DNA of 64,000 bases from Halopenitus persicus (GTDB lineage Archaea > Halobacteriota > Halobacteria > Halobacteriales > Haloferacaceae): the NCBI RefSeq assembly GCF_900107205.1, contig NZ_FNPC01000003.1:310001-374000 (forward strand), given 5' to 3'. Numbering within the stretch: position 1 is the first letter of the stretch; the number at the start of each line of letters is the position of its first letter. Under the pieces are notes generated by a model. The model searched no databases, was not told where the DNA came from, and saw nothing but the letters and a program-made list of their open reading frames with translations. Made by a program: the position numbers and the translations under genes. Below are positions 18,425 through 27,014 of this stretch, piece after piece.

Positions 18425-18874
18425 TTACTCGACGACCTCGACCGCGCCGCGCATCCCGCTGGCCTGGTGCGGCGTACAGGCGTATCGGTAGGTCCCCGTC
18501 TCCTCGAATCGGTGGGTGAACGTCGCGCCCGACTCGCGGTGCAGATCGCTTTCGAACCGGCCGTTCTCCTCGACGACGTCGTGTTGTCCGCCCTCGCCGG
18601 TCCACTCCCAGACGACATCGGTCCCGACGTCGACCCGGACCGCGGCCGGATCGAACGCGAGTCCGCCGGCGGCACCCACCGCGACCGTCACGGTCGACTC
18701 GCCGGTGTGGTCATCCACGCCGTCATAGTTGTTGGCGCTTTCCAGCCAATCGTCGCCCCCGGAGGCGGCCGCGTCGCCGTCGCCGCTCAGACAGCCTGCC
18801 CCGAGCGCGAGTCCGGTCGTGCCGACCGCCGCGAGCACGGCGCGTCGGGAGGGGTTCCCGCGGTATCGCTCCAT
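18425..18874 (-). CDS. Halocyanin-type blue copper lipoprotein
   Basis: A membrane-anchored electron carrier of about 149 residues. The Tat signal SRRAVLAAVGTTGLALGAGC ends in a lipobox Cys, so the mature protein is a lipoprotein outside the cell membrane. The cupredoxin domain has the first copper His in GEGGQHDVVEE and the Cys-His-Met set in YRYACTPHQASGMRGAVEV. The linker DAAASGGDDW is typical of halocyanins. Two in-frame ATGs (18878-18880 and 18872-18874) are possible; the second is used here and the difference is two residues. Redox partners are not adjacent. Confidence 0.93.
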   Translation of the reverse strand: MERYRGNPSRRAVLAAVGTTGLALGAGCLSGDGDAAASGGDDWLESANNYDGVDDHTGESTVTVAVGAAGGLAFDPAAVRVDVGTDVVWEWTGEGGQHDVVEENGRFESDLHRESGATFTHRFEETGTYRYACTPHQASGMRGAVEVVE

Positions 18875-18975
18875 ATTCATCCCTCGGATCGATCGCGGCA
18901 AAACGGCATCGATCGGTCGGGAACCGCGGTCGGCTGAGCACAACGCTCTTTGGAGCGGTCCGCGTAGCGACGAGT

Positions 18976-19461
18976 ATGAGCGATTGGACGGACGCGATCG
19001 TCGGCGACAGAATGGCCGTCGATCAGGAGTTCAACGACCGCGTGATGAACTCCCGGTTCAGCAACCAGGAGTGGGGATTGATCATGACCGCCACGGAGTT
19101 CGACATCGAGCACGCCGACGACCCCGACCGGGCCCGGATCGTCGCCGACACCTCGAAGCTGCCGGATATGATGCCGGAGCTCGACTCGCTGCGCGAGCAG
19201 ATGCCGGCGGCGGCCGGCGGGGGCGGCGACGACACGGGCGGCGGCCTCGGCGGCCTCGGCGGTGGCGGCGGAAGCGGGTCGGGATTCCTGCGGAAGGTCC
19301 GCGGCGCGCTCGGCCTGTCCGGCAGCGGGGGCGACGGCGGCGTCGACGAGGAGCGGCTGGAGGCGGCCGAGACGATGGTCCAGGAGTACGCCGACCGGCT
19401 CCAGCAGCGTCTCGAGGAGAAGGGGGAGTTCGAGCGCGCGCGAACCGCCTATCTGGAGTAG
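18976..19461 (+). CDS. DUF5799-type haloarchaeal protein
   Basis: A 161-residue protein matching the haloarchaeal DUF5799 pattern; no function is known. The N-terminal half MSDWTDAIVGDRMAVDQEF, FSNQEWGLIMTATEF and SKLPDMMPELDSLREQM is conserved-looking. A Gly-rich linker (about 78-100, GGGLGGLGGGGGSGSGF) joins it to a helical C-terminus (DEERLEAAETMVQEYADRL) likely to form a coiled coil. It is divergent from halocyanin across about 100 bp. It has no signal peptide. Confidence 0.85.
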   Translation: MSDWTDAIVGDRMAVDQEFNDRVMNSRFSNQEWGLIMTATEFDIEHADDPDRARIVADTSKLPDMMPELDSLREQMPAAAGGGGDDTGGGLGGLGGGGGSGSGFLRKVRGALGLSGSGGDGGVDEERLEAAETMVQEYADRLQQRLEEKGEFERARTAYLE

Positions 19462-19560
19462 TCCGCGACGCCGTATCCGAAACCGGAGCGCGTGCCGAAC
19501 CGTCGGTTAGGGACCGGTAGGGAGACCATTACTATCGGTTCGGAGGACTCTTCGACGACC

Positions 19561-19878
19561 ATGTCCCGTTCGACGGACGGTACGATTCCGAACGACTCAC
19601 GTTCGCATCGGCCGGACGACTCACGTTCGCATCGACCGGACGGTTCGCGTCCACGCCGACCTGAACGAATACGGCGCGCCGCCGAGCAGCTCGGCACCGT
19701 CCTGCAGTCGCTGGACCTCGAGGAGGAACCGGAGCTTGCGGACGAGCTGATCGATGCGATACGGGCGGCTGACAGGGCTTATGAGCTCGAAACCGCAGTT
19801 CGGTCCCCCCGTCGAAAGGCCGACGGATTTCGCTTTCCGGCGTCCATAGCCGACGGCCGGCTCCCTCGTGACCGGTGA
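19561..19878 (+). CDS. Hypothetical repeat-containing small protein
   Basis: A 105-residue reading frame that I do not recognise. Residues 10-35 are an 8-residue repeat, (N/D)DSRSHRP, encoded by a perfect 24-bp duplication (19593-19616 and 19617-19640). After it comes a helical block (ERIRRAAEQLGTVLQSLD, ELADELIDAIRAADRAYELE) that looks like real protein with haloarchaeal amino-acid use. The last 25 residues are basic. The ATG at 19561 is the first in frame after the upstream stop. It could be a small helical protein with a variable N-terminal linker, or the repeat part could be a misannotated 5' region. Confidence 0.55.
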   Translation: MSRSTDGTIPNDSRSHRPDDSRSHRPDGSRPRRPERIRRAAEQLGTVLQSLDLEEEPELADELIDAIRAADRAYELETAVRSPRRKADGFRFPASIADGRLPRDR

Positions 19879-19906
19879 CCGGCGGATTCCCGCCCGTGTT
19901 TCGGCG

Positions 19907-20056
19907 TCACTCGGCGTCGCCGCTGTGGAACAGCGTCAGTTCCTCGGCCTCGTAGATGTTGATGAGTTCGGTGATGAGCTCGTCGTACTCCTCGTCCTCG
20001 ACGCGGAGCCCGTCGAGCCGTTCGATCGTCTCCTCGTCCAGGTGTATCTGGGGCAT
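19907..20056 (-). CDS. Short DUF7557-like/antitoxin-like protein (49 aa)
   Basis: Only 49 residues: MPQIHLDEETIERLDGLRVE then DEEYDELITELINIYEAEEL. The opening strand and two helices resemble the small haloarchaeal antitoxin-like/RHH-related proteins that often precede PIN toxins. No PIN gene adjoins, so it is either solitary or serves a distant partner. The stop at 19907-19909 and ATG at 20054-20056 are in frame; an AT-richer stretch (gttgataagtgat) lies just upstream. Confidence 0.75.
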   Translation of the reverse strand: MPQIHLDEETIERLDGLRVEDEEYDELITELINIYEAEELTLFHSGDAE

Positions 20057-20158
20057 ATCGGTCGATTCGACGCCGCGGTTGATAAGTGATCGGGAGCCGA
20101 GACGGGCGTCGCGACGAGGGCTCAGCAGGGGAGCGGGATCATTCGTGGCTGCCGGGAC

Positions 20159-20656
20159 TCACCAGCCGACCAACCGACCGACGAGCGCGAAGGCGCCGAC
20201 CGCGACGGCCAGTCCGCCGACGAACAGCCCGTAGTTCGCCATCGTGTTGTCCGCCCGCCACAGGGACAGCGAGTAGGTCCGCCGTGAGATCGGCCAGAAC
20301 AGCGGGACGCCCGCCGGCGTCAACGCGTCCGCGAGCAGGTGTGCGCCGACCGTCGCGACGCCGAGAACGAGGCCGAAGGCGCCGAGCCCGACGGCGGCCG
20401 TCACGCCGAGTTCGCTCGCCGCGAGCGATCCCGCCGCGCCGAAGCCGACCCCGACGAGCGCCGCGAACGCCAGGCTGTGGGTCGGCCCGCGGTGGGGCAC
20501 GACCGGCAGGCGATGGTCCACGTCGGGCAGCATCGTGAACCACATCATCACGGCGCCCGCGAACACGGCGAGCGCGTCGGCGCCGACCGCGATCAGCCCC
20601 GCGCCGAAGGGGGCATAGACCGCGATCGACGCTCCGAGGTGACCGATCCGGTACAC
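20159..20656 (-). CDS. Membrane-bound metal-dependent hydrolase (YdjM/DUF457 family)
   Basis: A 165-residue membrane protein of the YdjM family, predicted to be a phospholipase/hydrolase-like metalloprotein. Conserved features are MWFTMLPDVDHRLP (Asp-Asp-His), PHRGPTHSLAFA (metal His set) and TVGAHLLADALTPAGVPLFWP, with four to five hydrophobic segments. The start is taken as the GTG at 20654-20656 (MYRIGHLGASIAVYAPF), since the family normally begins close to this His-containing helix and no ATG lies nearby. The reaction is unproven for the family. Confidence 0.88.
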   Translation of the reverse strand: MYRIGHLGASIAVYAPFGAGLIAVGADALAVFAGAVMMWFTMLPDVDHRLPVVPHRGPTHSLAFAALVGVGFGAAGSLAASELGVTAAVGLGAFGLVLGVATVGAHLLADALTPAGVPLFWPISRRTYSLSLWRADNTMANYGLFVGGLAVAVGAFALVGRLVGW

Positions 20657-20826
20657 GACCGGGCATCCGCGTTCGGCACGTATGAACCGTCGGGTTTCGG
20701 TCGACGCCGGAGTTCCGATCGCATCGAGTTTCGAAGCGCATCGGATCTCGACGAACGCCGGGGTCGGCCGACCGGACGCCGCTCCACAAAACCTATTCGT
20801 GCGACAGCAGTAGTCCGGCTCGATAG

Positions 20827-22440
20827 ATGTCCGACCGCCCGTCACGGCGCCGAATCGCGGACGCGGTGGGGCGACCTGCGGGCGCGATTCGGCGGTCCGT
20901 GGGCACGCTGTGGCGGAGCGCACGCGACCGCGCCGCGATCGACCGTCGCGCGCTTGCCGCCTTCCGGATCGGGCTCGGCGTCGTAATCTTGGTCGACCTC
21001 CTGCTCCGAAGCCGTCACCTGCGAGCCTTATATACCGACTCGGGCGTGTTGACCACGGACGCGCTGGCGAGCGCATATCCGCCGCTGGCCGGCGTCTCGC
21101 TCCACGCCGTCGCCGATTCGGTCGCGGGGCCCGCGGGCGTCGCCGCCCTGTTCGTCCTCGCCGGCGTCGCCGCGCTCGCGCTCGCCGTGGGGTACCACAG
21201 CCGGCTCGCCGCGGCCGTCTCGCTCGCGTTCGCGCTCTCGTTACAGGCGCGCAACCCGTTCGTCCTCAACTCCGGCGATCTGCTGTTGTGGCAGCTGTGT
21301 CTGTTCGCCACGCTGCTTCCGATCGGATCGCGGTGGTCGGTCGACGCGGTTCGACCGTCCGCGCGGTCCGACCGACCGCCGTCCAACCGACCACCGTCCG
21401 ACCGAACGTCCACCGACCGGGCGTCCGCCGACCGAATGCCGACCGGACGGACCGACGTACAGGTCGCGTCGGTCGCGACCGCGGCCCTCCTCGTGCACGT
21501 CGCGCTCGTCTACGTCACGAACGCGGTCTTCAAGCTCCGCGGCGACCGCTGGATCGCGGGCGACGGCGCCGCGATCGCCTTCAGCATGGACCAGTTCACG
21601 GTGCTGCTGGGTCCGTGGGTCGCGGGGTCGCCGACGCTCCTGTGGGTCCTGAACTACGCGTGGCTCGGGTTGCTCGTCGCCTCGCCGTTGCTCGTTCTCG
21701 CGACCGGACGGGTCCGGACCGCGGTGGCGGCTGGGATCATCGGGGGCCACGCCGGAATGGTCATCACGATGGCGATCGCGGTCTTTCCGCTGGTGTCGCT
21801 CGTCTCGCTGCTCCCGTTCCTCGGCTCCGGCGTCTGGGACCGTATCGAGGACGCCACCGCGGCCGTTCGCGGCCGGTTCGCGGCCGCGGTTGGCGGTGCG
21901 TCCGACGACGGCAGCCGGGTCGCAAGCGGTCGTCTCGACCGTCCCCGGATCGGACGCGGCCTTCGGGCCGGCGCTCGGGCGTTCGCGGCCGCGTTGCTCG
22001 TCGGGACGCTCGTCTGGAACGCGGCCGTGCTCGGATACGTGGAGACGGGGGCGGGCGATGCCGGGATCGATCCGGCCGAGTACGGCTGGAAGATGTTCGC
22101 CCCGGATCCTTCCGGAACCGACCGCTGGTTCGTGATCGACGCCGAGCTGGCGAGCGGCGAGCACGTCGACGGCCTGGACCGCGGGTCCGTCACCCGCGAG
22201 CCGCCCCCGGACGTCGACGCGACGTATCCCTCCGCACGCTGGCGCAAGTATCTGATCGCGATCACGGTCGCCGACGATCCCGCCGTGTCGCGCTCCACCG
22301 CGGACTACGTCTGTCGGACGGTTGCCGACCGGACCGGACAGCGCGTCGACTCCGTCGAGATAACCTACCTCGAGCGTTCGACGTGGCCCGAGCCGAGCGC
22401 GGAGGTCGGGACGAACCGGCTCGTGACGCACGACTGTTGA
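20827..22440 (+). CDS. HTTM-domain membrane protein (vitamin K gamma-carboxylase-like)
   Basis: A 537-residue membrane protein with the horizontally transferred transmembrane (HTTM) domain shared with vitamin K-dependent gamma-carboxylases. It has RRALAAFRIGLGVVILVDLL (about 40-60), the following RSRHLRALYTDSGVL, then NPFVLNSGDLLLWQLCLFA and NAVFKLRGDRWIAGDGAAIA. A polar Arg/Asp/Ser-rich insert (about 180-213, DRPPSNRPPSDRTSTDRAS) lies between helices. The soluble C-terminus (about 400-537) contains YGWKMFAPDP and GEHVDGLDRGSVTREPPP. Activity in archaea is unknown. Confidence 0.88.
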   Translation: MSDRPSRRRIADAVGRPAGAIRRSVGTLWRSARDRAAIDRRALAAFRIGLGVVILVDLLLRSRHLRALYTDSGVLTTDALASAYPPLAGVSLHAVADSVAGPAGVAALFVLAGVAALALAVGYHSRLAAAVSLAFALSLQARNPFVLNSGDLLLWQLCLFATLLPIGSRWSVDAVRPSARSDRPPSNRPPSDRTSTDRASADRMPTGRTDVQVASVATAALLVHVALVYVTNAVFKLRGDRWIAGDGAAIAFSMDQFTVLLGPWVAGSPTLLWVLNYAWLGLLVASPLLVLATGRVRTAVAAGIIGGHAGMVITMAIAVFPLVSLVSLLPFLGSGVWDRIEDATAAVRGRFAAAVGGASDDGSRVASGRLDRPRIGRGLRAGARAFAAALLVGTLVWNAAVLGYVETGAGDAGIDPAEYGWKMFAPDPSGTDRWFVIDAELASGEHVDGLDRGSVTREPPPDVDATYPSARWRKYLIAITVADDPAVSRSTADYVCRTVADRTGQRVDSVEITYLERSTWPEPSAEVGTNRLVTHDC

Positions 22441-22513
22441 GGACGCCGGTCGACGCGACGACGGGAAACGGACGAAGCGACCGTCGATGATGCCGGTCGA
22501 AACGACTTAGTCG

Positions 22514-23851
22514 GTGACGGGCGACTCCCCGGGAGTGACCGAACGGTGGCTTCTCGCCTGGGGGACCGGCTACGCGGCGGTGGGTGCGGCGTCGCTGTTG
22601 ATCCCCCTGTACGCGATCGAGCTCGGCGCGGGAGCGTTTCTCGTCGGAGCGATGGCCTCGACGGCCGCCTTCGCGGGCGTTCCGGGGGCGATCCTGTGGG
22701 GCCGTCTGGCGGCGCGGACGCGTCGGCGGCGGCCGTTCGTCCTCGTCGCGCTCGCGTCGGTCGCGGGTGTGTTGGGGGTCATCCCGCTGTTGGGGTCCCC
22801 GTGGACGCTGCTCGTGGCCAACGCCGCCCTCTGGTTCGTCGTCTCGGCGGCCGCGCCCGTGCTCAACCTGATCGTCGTCGAGGGGGCCCCCGCCGCCGAC
22901 TGGGACGTCCGGATCGGCCGACTCAACGCCGTGCAGGGGTACGGCTGGGTGGCGGGCCTCGTTCTCGGGACCGTCTGGACCGCCACCGTGGCGCGGATGC
23001 TTCCGGCCGCGACGGCACAGGAGCTGCTGTTCCTCGTGCTCGCCGCCACGAGCGCGGCGGCGACGCTCGCCGCGGTGCGGTGGTACCCGGAGCGTCCCAC
23101 GACGAGCCCCGAGCGGTTCGCCCGCGTCTTTCACCGGCTGAACCGGACGGACTGGGGCGCGGGGCGATACCTCCGCGCGACGCCGTACGGAACCACCCGG
23201 CTCTACTGGGGGATCCGGGAGTGGGTCGACGCCCGACGACGCGGGCGGCAACCCGGCGGATCCTTCGACGCGCCGCTGCGGCGGTACCTGCTCGCTGTCG
23301 CGCTGTTCTCGGTCGGGTTCGCCGTCTTCTGGGGCCCGATGCCGGTCTATCTGACCGAATCGGGCGCCTCGACGGGGACCGTCTTCGTGTTGTTCCTGCT
23401 CGCGAACGCCGGCAGCGCGGTCTGTTACTCGCCGGTCGGCCGGATCGTGGGTCAGCGCGGCCCCTACGCGTTGCAGGCCGTCGCGCTCGGCGGTCGTGCC
23501 CTGCTGTTTCCCGGGATCGCGGTCGTCGGGATCGCGGCGCCCGCGGTCGCGCCCTACGCCAACGCGGTCGGGTTCACGCTGATCGGCGTGACGTGGGCGC
23601 TGATCGCGGTGACCGCGACCGGGATCGTCACGCGGTTGGCCGCGGAGCCGGTTCGCGGCTACGCGCTCGGCGCCTACACCGCGATCGCGGGCATCGGAAC
23701 CGGCCTCGGGAGCGTCCTGGGCGGCGGCGTCGCCGAGGTGGCCGGGTATCCTGCGACGTTCGCCGGCGCGGGGCTCGTCGTGCTGGCGGCGCTCGGGCTG
23801 TTCCGACGGTCGGTCAGCCTGGATGGGGGAGGCTCGGACGCCGCGGCGTAG
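22514..23851 (+). CDS. MFS transporter
   Basis: A 445-residue major facilitator superfamily permease with two sets of about six helices. The loop motif between helices 2 and 3 is seen as GRLAARTRRRRPFVLVALAS, and a long hydrophilic central loop (about 190-255) separates the halves. The second half starts near LLAVALFSVGFAVFWGPMPV. The substrate cannot be predicted. The GTG at 22514 is taken; an in-frame GTG at 22535 (VTERWLLAWGTGY) is equally plausible and close to the first helix. The gene is the last GC-rich gene before the AT-rich border of the low-GC island. Confidence 0.9.
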   Translation: MTGDSPGVTERWLLAWGTGYAAVGAASLLIPLYAIELGAGAFLVGAMASTAAFAGVPGAILWGRLAARTRRRRPFVLVALASVAGVLGVIPLLGSPWTLLVANAALWFVVSAAAPVLNLIVVEGAPAADWDVRIGRLNAVQGYGWVAGLVLGTVWTATVARMLPAATAQELLFLVLAATSAAATLAAVRWYPERPTTSPERFARVFHRLNRTDWGAGRYLRATPYGTTRLYWGIREWVDARRRGRQPGGSFDAPLRRYLLAVALFSVGFAVFWGPMPVYLTESGASTGTVFVLFLLANAGSAVCYSPVGRIVGQRGPYALQAVALGGRALLFPGIAVVGIAAPAVAPYANAVGFTLIGVTWALIAVTATGIVTRLAAEPVRGYALGAYTAIAGIGTGLGSVLGGGVAEVAGYPATFAGAGLVVLAALGLFRRSVSLDGGGSDAAA

Positions 23852-24191
23852 AGGAGAGAACTGAAAATAATAAATTTGATACTATCTGGAAATATTTTAT
23901 AAATATATAATATCAAAATCTAGTTATTAACATAGTCTATGGTATATGTGTATTTTGAGTTCATAAATATGATGATGAGAAATATGCTTCTTCCAATTCA
24001 CCGTTCTATATTAGATTAAAGGTGTGAATTACATAAATACAAGTAATACTGGTTTACTGATCGAAATATATTCGACTTGTGTTTGGATGTTGTCGATCTA
24101 CGAATCTAGTTATTAAATTCGAATTATACTACTCGATGTATAGGATATATTTATTATGTATTTATGGTATTGTTGAAAATTTATATATAAT
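23852..24191. other. AT-rich spacer at the left edge of the low-GC island
   Basis: About 340 bases, mostly A and T, with no reading frame of protein character. The GC-rich composition of the MFS gene drops sharply within about 20 bases of its stop. It holds TA-rich runs such as gaaatattttataaatat. I see no inverted-repeat ends, transposase fragment or tRNA here. Confidence 0.75.
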
Positions 24192-25034
24192 CTATATCTG
24201 ATTATTCGTCCGGTATCTGTTCGATTTATCCCCGAATATCTGTTCACGACGTTCGTATAGTTCGTCGGTGTTCCATCCGCCCGAACTGAATCCAACCCGT
24301 TCCACTTCTGGATTGGATAGGATTCCTACGCTATCTCCTGCAGCACGGACCGTACACCCGGTCATATCAGATGCTTCCGCGTTGGCGAGGAAGGCAGCTA
24401 CTGGGGCAACCTTTTCCGGGGGATATTCGTCCGAATCCAAAATATTCTCAGTCATTTTTGTATATGCGATCGGGAGCAAAGCGTTGACGTGGATGTCGAA
24501 CTTCTCAAGCTCGGTTGCAGCAGTTCGCATCAATCCGAGAACACCGGCTTTGGCGGCCGAATAGTTGGCTTGACCGACGTTTCCGAGTGCCGATGGGCTG
24601 GTCACACAGACGAACGAACGAGGATCGCTTCGCTCTTCGGCGGTTTCGCTCCATAATCTCGCAGCACTTCGAAGCAGTCCGAAATGTCCCCGCAAATGAA
24701 CGGAGATCACGTCTTCCCAGTCGGATGCCGTCATCTCGGTCAAATAGGCGTCTCGAAGTAATCCGGCATAATTGATGACGCCATCGAGTCGTCCATACGT
24801 GTCAACAACTGTATTTATTAGCTCATCCGTATATTCTAGGTTGCTCACATCTCCAAGATGAATCGTTGCGGTGCCGCCAGCTTCTTCGACGGATTCCGCA
24901 ATGGCTGCGGCGTTTTCCTCCTGGGTTGGTAGATCGTTTACGACGACGGTGTGACCGTTTCGGCCCAGTTCTTTACTAGTTGCTTTACCCAGTCCGCCGG
25001 ACCCGCCAGTAACGATGAACGTCCGATCAGTCAT
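24192..25034 (-). CDS. Short-chain dehydrogenase, 3-hydroxyacyl-CoA dehydrogenase-like
   Basis: A 280-residue SDR. The cofactor motif is TGGSGGLGKATSKELGRNG, the acidic residue after beta 2 is in VNDLPTQEENAAAI, and the catalytic triad is Ser in TSPSALGN and Tyr/Lys in NYSAAKAG. The block AGLLRDAYLTEMTASDWED followed by VHLRGHFG resembles the (3R)-hydroxyacyl-CoA dehydrogenase domain of multifunctional enzyme type 2, suggesting a beta-oxidation-like step. Odd: the structural NNAG motif reads NYAG. The start at 25032-25034 gives MTDRTFIVTGGSG. It is divergent from the thioesterase gene and part of the low-GC island. The substrate is inferred from neighbours. Confidence 0.92.
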   Translation of the reverse strand: MTDRTFIVTGGSGGLGKATSKELGRNGHTVVVNDLPTQEENAAAIAESVEEAGGTATIHLGDVSNLEYTDELINTVVDTYGRLDGVINYAGLLRDAYLTEMTASDWEDVISVHLRGHFGLLRSAARLWSETAEERSDPRSFVCVTSPSALGNVGQANYSAAKAGVLGLMRTAATELEKFDIHVNALLPIAYTKMTENILDSDEYPPEKVAPVAAFLANAEASDMTGCTVRAAGDSVGILSNPEVERVGFSSGGWNTDELYERREQIFGDKSNRYRTNNQI

Positions 25035-25238
25035 TGTCTCATACCTAATACGGCAGAGATAGGATCTATGTGTCTCACGGCAGGCAAGATACAATTATAG
25101 TATATAATTTTAACGGTGATACGACCGGATCCGAGTGCAGCATACGTTCGTGTGTCAAAATGCGGAATCCCTACAAAGAGTTGCAGCAAGTACCACGGTA
25201 ACAAATAGTTATATACCTATTTCATATCGAGTAGCCGT

Positions 25239-25631
25239 ATGGCAAACGGCTCCGATCATTCGGCCGAGGATGCGTTTTGTGAAACACTCGGGATAGTCTT
25301 CGAAGAGGTTTCCGAAGGATCAGCGGTTGCTACAATGACGATAACGGATGAACATCTCAATTTTGGCGGAGTCCTCCACGGTGGCGCCGCTTTCTCGCTC
25401 GCGGACGCAGCTGCTGGGGCAGCAATGCAATCAGTACTTGAGGAAGATATCAGCACAGCGCTTGAAGCCAACATATCGTTCCTCTCGGCGGTTGATCCCG
25501 GTGAAGAGGTCGTCGCAAAGGCTGAGGTAACCCACAAAAGTCGAAAGACCGGTGAAGTGACCGTGTCTCTCGAAACGGAGGAGGGGGAACCAGTGGGATC
25601 GTATCGGGCACGAGCCTATCGGATTACATAA
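25239..25631 (+). CDS. PaaI-type hotdog thioesterase
   Basis: A 130-residue acyl-CoA thioesterase of the PaaI/4HBT hotdog fold. It shows EHLNFGGVLHGGAAFSLADA (about 42-61) with the hallmark HGG, then EANISFLSAVDPGEEVVAKA and SRKTGEVTVSLETEEGEPVG. In phenylacetate-type pathways such enzymes release CoA from dead-end intermediates. An AT-rich promoter region with tatatacc lies 25-30 bases upstream. It sits in a three-way divergent cluster with the SDR and the IclR regulator; its island neighbours (CoA ligase, hydratase) would make CoA esters for it. Confidence 0.93.
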   Translation: MANGSDHSAEDAFCETLGIVFEEVSEGSAVATMTITDEHLNFGGVLHGGAAFSLADAAAGAAMQSVLEEDISTALEANISFLSAVDPGEEVVAKAEVTHKSRKTGEVTVSLETEEGEPVGSYRARAYRIT

Positions 25632-25699
25632 TCTCGCCACGGTTCGGAGAAGGACTCGTGTACGACACGCCTACGAGGTTCCAGAAATGATGATCCGCA

Positions 25700-26455
25700 C
25701 TATCTATGTCGATAGTTCAACAGCGTTTCCTCTGCAGCCTCTTTCAGAAGCCGAAGGATTCGATCCTGATTATCTTCATCCTGCATTTTTGAGGTAAGTG
25801 TGGCTACTGAAACGGTGCCCAGAAATTCTCCTTCCGCGGAGATCGGTCGCGCAGCGGTTCCCACGCCAAGTGCTTGTTCGTCCCAAGTTATGGCGTAGCC
25901 CTGCTCACGAATTCGGTCTAGTTCAGTCGCTAACTCCTTCGGATTCGTCGTCGTTTTTTCCGTTCTGGCTTCCAACTCCTGAGACACGATCGTCGAATCG
26001 CGTTGCTCCGGATCCATATTCGCCAATACGACTCTCCCTGCCGCGTGTGTATGAAGCGGTAGCCGGAGACCGGAATAGGTCCGTAAATCTAGTGAAGCGA
26101 CGTCACCTTCCCTGTGAAGAACGATCCACTCACCGGATTCTTCAATTCCGAGAAACGCGGGCTCCTCGAGCTTGGATGCCAATCGTCGAAGTGGCTCTTG
26201 CCCGACTTTGAAGAGCGTTTGTCGATATTTCAATCGACTACCCAAACCCAATACCTTGTAGCTTGGTCGGTAGACGCCGTCGTCATTTCGTGCATATCCG
26301 CCCTCGGTCAATGTCGCGAGGTATTTATATGCAGTTGGACGAGCAATGTCCAATCGTTCAGCTAATTTGGATGGACCGATCTCACCCTCGGATTCGAGTA
26401 TCTCTAAAACCTCCAACGCCGTCAGGACCGTCGTGAGTTGGTTTGAGGTGGTCAT
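25700..26455 (-). CDS. IclR-family transcriptional regulator
   Basis: A 251-residue regulator. Residues about 10-65 form the winged helix (EVLEILESEGEIGPSKLAER, RPTAYKYLATLTEGGYARND); about 75-250 are the IclR effector domain (LRLPLHTHAAGRVVLANMD, GYAITWDEQALGVGTAARPI, SVATLTSKM). Family members sense aromatic or short-chain acids and control nearby catabolic genes. It converges on the thioesterase, and a 559-bp spacer lies beyond its start. It is the only regulator in the low-GC island and so the obvious controller of the ligase, hydratase and ABC genes; that link is inference. Confidence 0.93.
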   Translation of the reverse strand: MTTSNQLTTVLTALEVLEILESEGEIGPSKLAERLDIARPTAYKYLATLTEGGYARNDDGVYRPSYKVLGLGSRLKYRQTLFKVGQEPLRRLASKLEEPAFLGIEESGEWIVLHREGDVASLDLRTYSGLRLPLHTHAAGRVVLANMDPEQRDSTIVSQELEARTEKTTTNPKELATELDRIREQGYAITWDEQALGVGTAARPISAEGEFLGTVSVATLTSKMQDEDNQDRILRLLKEAAEETLLNYRHR

Positions 26456-27014
26456 ACCTGGATGTTATGCCCAAGGGACAAATGCGTTTATGAATATGTA
26501 ACGAAGACGGAGAGAGATTCAAATCGTCGATCTGAGGTAACAGTTATTGAGGCTACTAGATGTCACGCCCGTCAATGACATACGTAATTAGATCACAAGG
26601 TGTGGCGTTTTCCTGGTCCCGAATTCGTTAGTATATTAGAAACGGACGGAGACGTCAAGCACCCTTAAATTACAGACATACTATTGTAATCAATCACTAG
26701 CTCGTTGGAGGTGGATCTCTGAAGACTGTTATATTAATCATCAGGAACCGCATTTGCAATTACTCTGGGACATATATTTCCATATAATAAACGGATTTCC
26801 GACCCCGAGACACAAGTCACACACAGTACCGTTTACCACCGGTTTCGCCTGAACGTACACCCAACCCTGACCGAGTTCATTCATCACTGAACGGTTTTAT
26901 CGAACCGACAAGTAACGACGATGTGGCTCGGTAGAACGAGTGAAACAGCCCCGCATAATGCGTGGAAATCACCTAGAGACAACGCCCGCGAATGGAATAG
27001 CGAGGACTGGCGCC
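26456..27014. other. Long spacer within the island
   Basis: About 560 bases of intermediate, AT-leaning composition with no frame I can support. A minus-strand frame of under 50 codons near 26740-26885 lacks recognisable features. The left part must hold the IclR promoter (for example near 26480-26500). The rest may be decayed sequence. Confidence 0.6.

Noticed and set aside
26740-26885. Short minus-strand frame (under 50 codons) in the island spacer
   Set aside because: No recognisable motif, no clear promoter; chance is enough.
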